From contig JACPAG010000004.1 of NCBI GenBank assembly GCA_016180945.1, positions 1 through 64,000 of the forward strand: DNA of 64,000 nt, given 5' to 3'. Under the pieces are notes generated by a model, which was given only the letters and a program-made list of their open reading frames with translations, was not told the origin of the DNA and did not search any database. Origin of the DNA: Candidatus Aenigmatarchaeota archaeon (GTDB lineage Archaea; Aenigmatarchaeota; Aenigmatarchaeia; GW2011-AR5). This document shows, one piece after another, positions 62,925-64,000 of the stretch (within the stretch, counting starts at the first letter, position 1; every line of letters begins with the position of its first letter). Made by a program: the position numbers and the translations under genes.

Positions 62925-63869
62925 ATGTACGATGTCATAATAATCGGCGGCGGCGCGGCAGGGCTGACAGCCGCCATCTACACTACGAGAAGGAAGCTGA
63001 AAACCCTTGTTTTAAGCGTGGACATAGGCGGGCAGACAAACCTGACGCTGCATATCGAAAACTATCCCGGTTACACAGAGCTTTCCGGGCCGAAGCTCAT
63101 GCAGACATTTGAAGAGCAGGCAAAAAAGTTCGGGGCAGAGATAATTTTCGGGAAGGCGGCAAAGGTTGAAAAAACGAAAAGGGGTTTTGAAGTAAGGCTT
63201 GCAAACGATGAGAAATACGAAGGCAAAACAGTCATAGTTGCTTCCGGTAAAGTGCCACGGACGCTTGGCATCCCCGGCGAGGAGAAGTTCATGGGGCGCG
63301 GGGTCACGACATGCGCGACCTGCGACGGGCCGCTTTACAAAAACAAAAAGATCGCTATTATAGGCGGCGGGAATTCCGCTTTGGACGCGGCTGAATACAT
63401 GTCAAAAATCGCTTCAAAGGTTTATCTGGTCCACCGCAGGAACGAGTTTCGTGGAGAAGCTATACTCGTCGATAGCGTAAAAGCTGCCAAGAACGTCGAG
63501 CTTGTCCTGAATTCGATGCCTGTTTCAATAAACGGCGACAAATTTGTTTCAGGATTAACAATAGAAAATGTCGGAACGAAGAAGAAAAGAGAGCTTGATG
63601 TTAACGGCGTATTCATAGAAATCGGATACGTGGCTGATACGTCTGCTGTAAAAGAGCTGGTTAAGGTGAACAGCAAAGGCGAGATTCTTGTCAACGAATA
63701 CTGCGAAACCGGCACGGAGGGGATTTTCGCTGCCGGCGACATAACCAATGTGCCTTTCAAGCAGACCGTCATTTCAGCCGGGCAGGGGGCGGTAGCGGGA
63801 TTGCAGGCATATACATATCTGCAGAAATTAGAGGGCAAGACAGCCGTAAAGGCCGACTGGGGTGTTTAA
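62925..63869 (+). CDS. trxB: Thioredoxin reductase
   Basis: 314 residues. FAD motif DVIIIGGGAAGLTAAIYTTR, redox pair TTCATCDGPLYKNKK (CATC, about 126-129), second nucleotide motif AIIGGGNSALDAAEYM and GIFAAGDITNVPFKQTVISAG at the C-terminus. Low-molecular-weight TrxB type. Likely electron source for the glutaredoxin-like protein upstream and the other thioredoxin-fold proteins in the window. Confidence 0.95.
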   Translation: MYDVIIIGGGAAGLTAAIYTTRRKLKTLVLSVDIGGQTNLTLHIENYPGYTELSGPKLMQTFEEQAKKFGAEIIFGKAAKVEKTKRGFEVRLANDEKYEGKTVIVASGKVPRTLGIPGEEKFMGRGVTTCATCDGPLYKNKKIAIIGGGNSALDAAEYMSKIASKVYLVHRRNEFRGEAILVDSVKAAKNVELVLNSMPVSINGDKFVSGLTIENVGTKKKRELDVNGVFIEIGYVADTSAVKELVKVNSKGEILVNEYCETGTEGIFAAGDITNVPFKQTVISAGQGAVAGLQAYTYLQKLEGKTAVKADWGV

Positions 63870-63870
63870 T

Positions 63871-64000
63871 GTGGAAACTATTCTGGGGCTTCTTTTTCTG
63901 GGATTCCTGCTTGGCATAGCGCATGCGTTCGAGGCTGACCACATGATTGCCATTTCTTCGCTTGTGGCCAGAACAAAAAACATCAAAAAATCGTCCTTAC
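63871..64000 (+). CDS. NiCoT/UreH-type transporter, N-terminal fragment
   Basis: The frame opens with GTG at 63871 directly after the trxB stop and gives VETILGLLFLGFLLGIAHAF, then EADHMIAISSLVARTKN. The helix motif GIAHAFEADHMIAIS is the H-A-x-(D/E)-A-D-H signature of nickel/cobalt transporters and related UreH-type proteins. The gene runs off the window. An ATG at 63869 is in another frame that soon stops. Confidence 0.78.
   Translation, partial: METILGLLFLGFLLGIAHAFEADHMIAISSLVARTKNIKKSSL

Noticed and set aside
63869..63919. ATG overlapping the trxB stop, reading MWKLFWGFFFW
   Set aside because: It stops after 16 codons; the GTG two bases later opens the transporter frame with the HA-x-ADH motif.
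1..64000. tRNA, rRNA or CRISPR array
   Set aside because: No cloverleaf with a GTTCGA-type T-loop, no rRNA-like stretch and no regularly spaced direct repeats were seen. The hairpin elements are inverted, branched and dispersed, unlike CRISPR repeats.

Overview
This window looks like archaeal chromosome, most likely from a small-genome DPANN-type archaeon; the lineage call is inference. Supporting signs are PCNA, Mre11-Rad50, a TRAM protein, a short histone-fold-like protein, an archaeal Ogg-type glycosylase, many leaderless promoters (TATA box about 23-31 bases upstream of the start codon) and, inside operons, Shine-Dalgarno motifs of the GGTGAT type. Genes are short and tightly packed, with many zinc-ribbon or cysteine-rich mini-proteins. 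No tRNA, rRNA or CRISPR array was seen.

Layout. 0-9 kb: TRAM protein, M42 aminopeptidase, a three-gene unit (cyclic-2,3-DPG-synthetase-like NTPase, carbamate kinase, ornithine carbamoyltransferase-like enzyme) and aspartase. 9-17 kb: aldehyde dehydrogenase with an internal deletion, a UGA-interrupted membrane protein, Glu/Leu/Phe/Val dehydrogenase, tiny CxxCGC peptides, a glutaredoxin flanked by inverted hairpin elements, an ArsR-MerA mercury unit, an aminotransferase and a lipoprotein. 17-24 kb: DNA glycosylase, FNR-like flavoprotein, pentapeptide protein, HAD phosphatase, hydrolase, MFS exporter. 24-33 kb: an envelope thiol/metal cluster (COG0523 GTPase, Cys-rich surface protein, thioredoxins, CPxC membrane proteins, His-rich proteins, DsbA) organised around a BlaI/M56 regulator pair with visible operator palindromes. 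34-43 kb: a complete SUF Fe-S operon (PadR-like regulator, SufC, intein-containing SufB, SufD, SufS, SufU, small extra genes, FTR1 permease). 44-50 kb: Rieske protein, DUF1858-HesB fusion, rhomboid, histone-like protein, HIT protein, PCNA, OB-fold protein. 50-64 kb: CTP synthase, endonuclease III, CWB2 surface protein, Mre11-Rad50, RNase HIII, two frameshifted small genes, PRTase, THUMP protein, a second glutaredoxin, thioredoxin reductase and the start of a NiCoT-like transporter.

The most striking signal is a dispersed family of nested-hairpin elements at about 14 places (0.1, 0.7, 12.9, 13.4, 18.9, 27.9, 30.6, 33.5, 36.2, 43.9, 47.1, 48.8, 55.7, 61.4 and 62.5 kb; 49.5 kb doubtful). Typical copies have two hairpins, often inside a common outer stem. 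Related copies keep linker sequences while the stems change in a compensatory way, so the fold appears to be conserved. Copies occur as inverted pairs, as a filled/empty site pair, and once in frame inside a protein-coding gene. Two copies sit upstream of PCNA and Mre11-Rad50, which also share a promoter module of three inverted boxes around the TATA box.

Functionally the window combines amino-acid fermentation (aspartase, amino-acid dehydrogenase, carbamoyl-phosphate energy yield), Fe-S assembly, metal and thiol handling at the envelope, and DNA replication/repair. Several genes carry lesions (in-frame UGA, two frameshifts, a missing start codon, an internal deletion). These could be real decay, recoding or assembly error.
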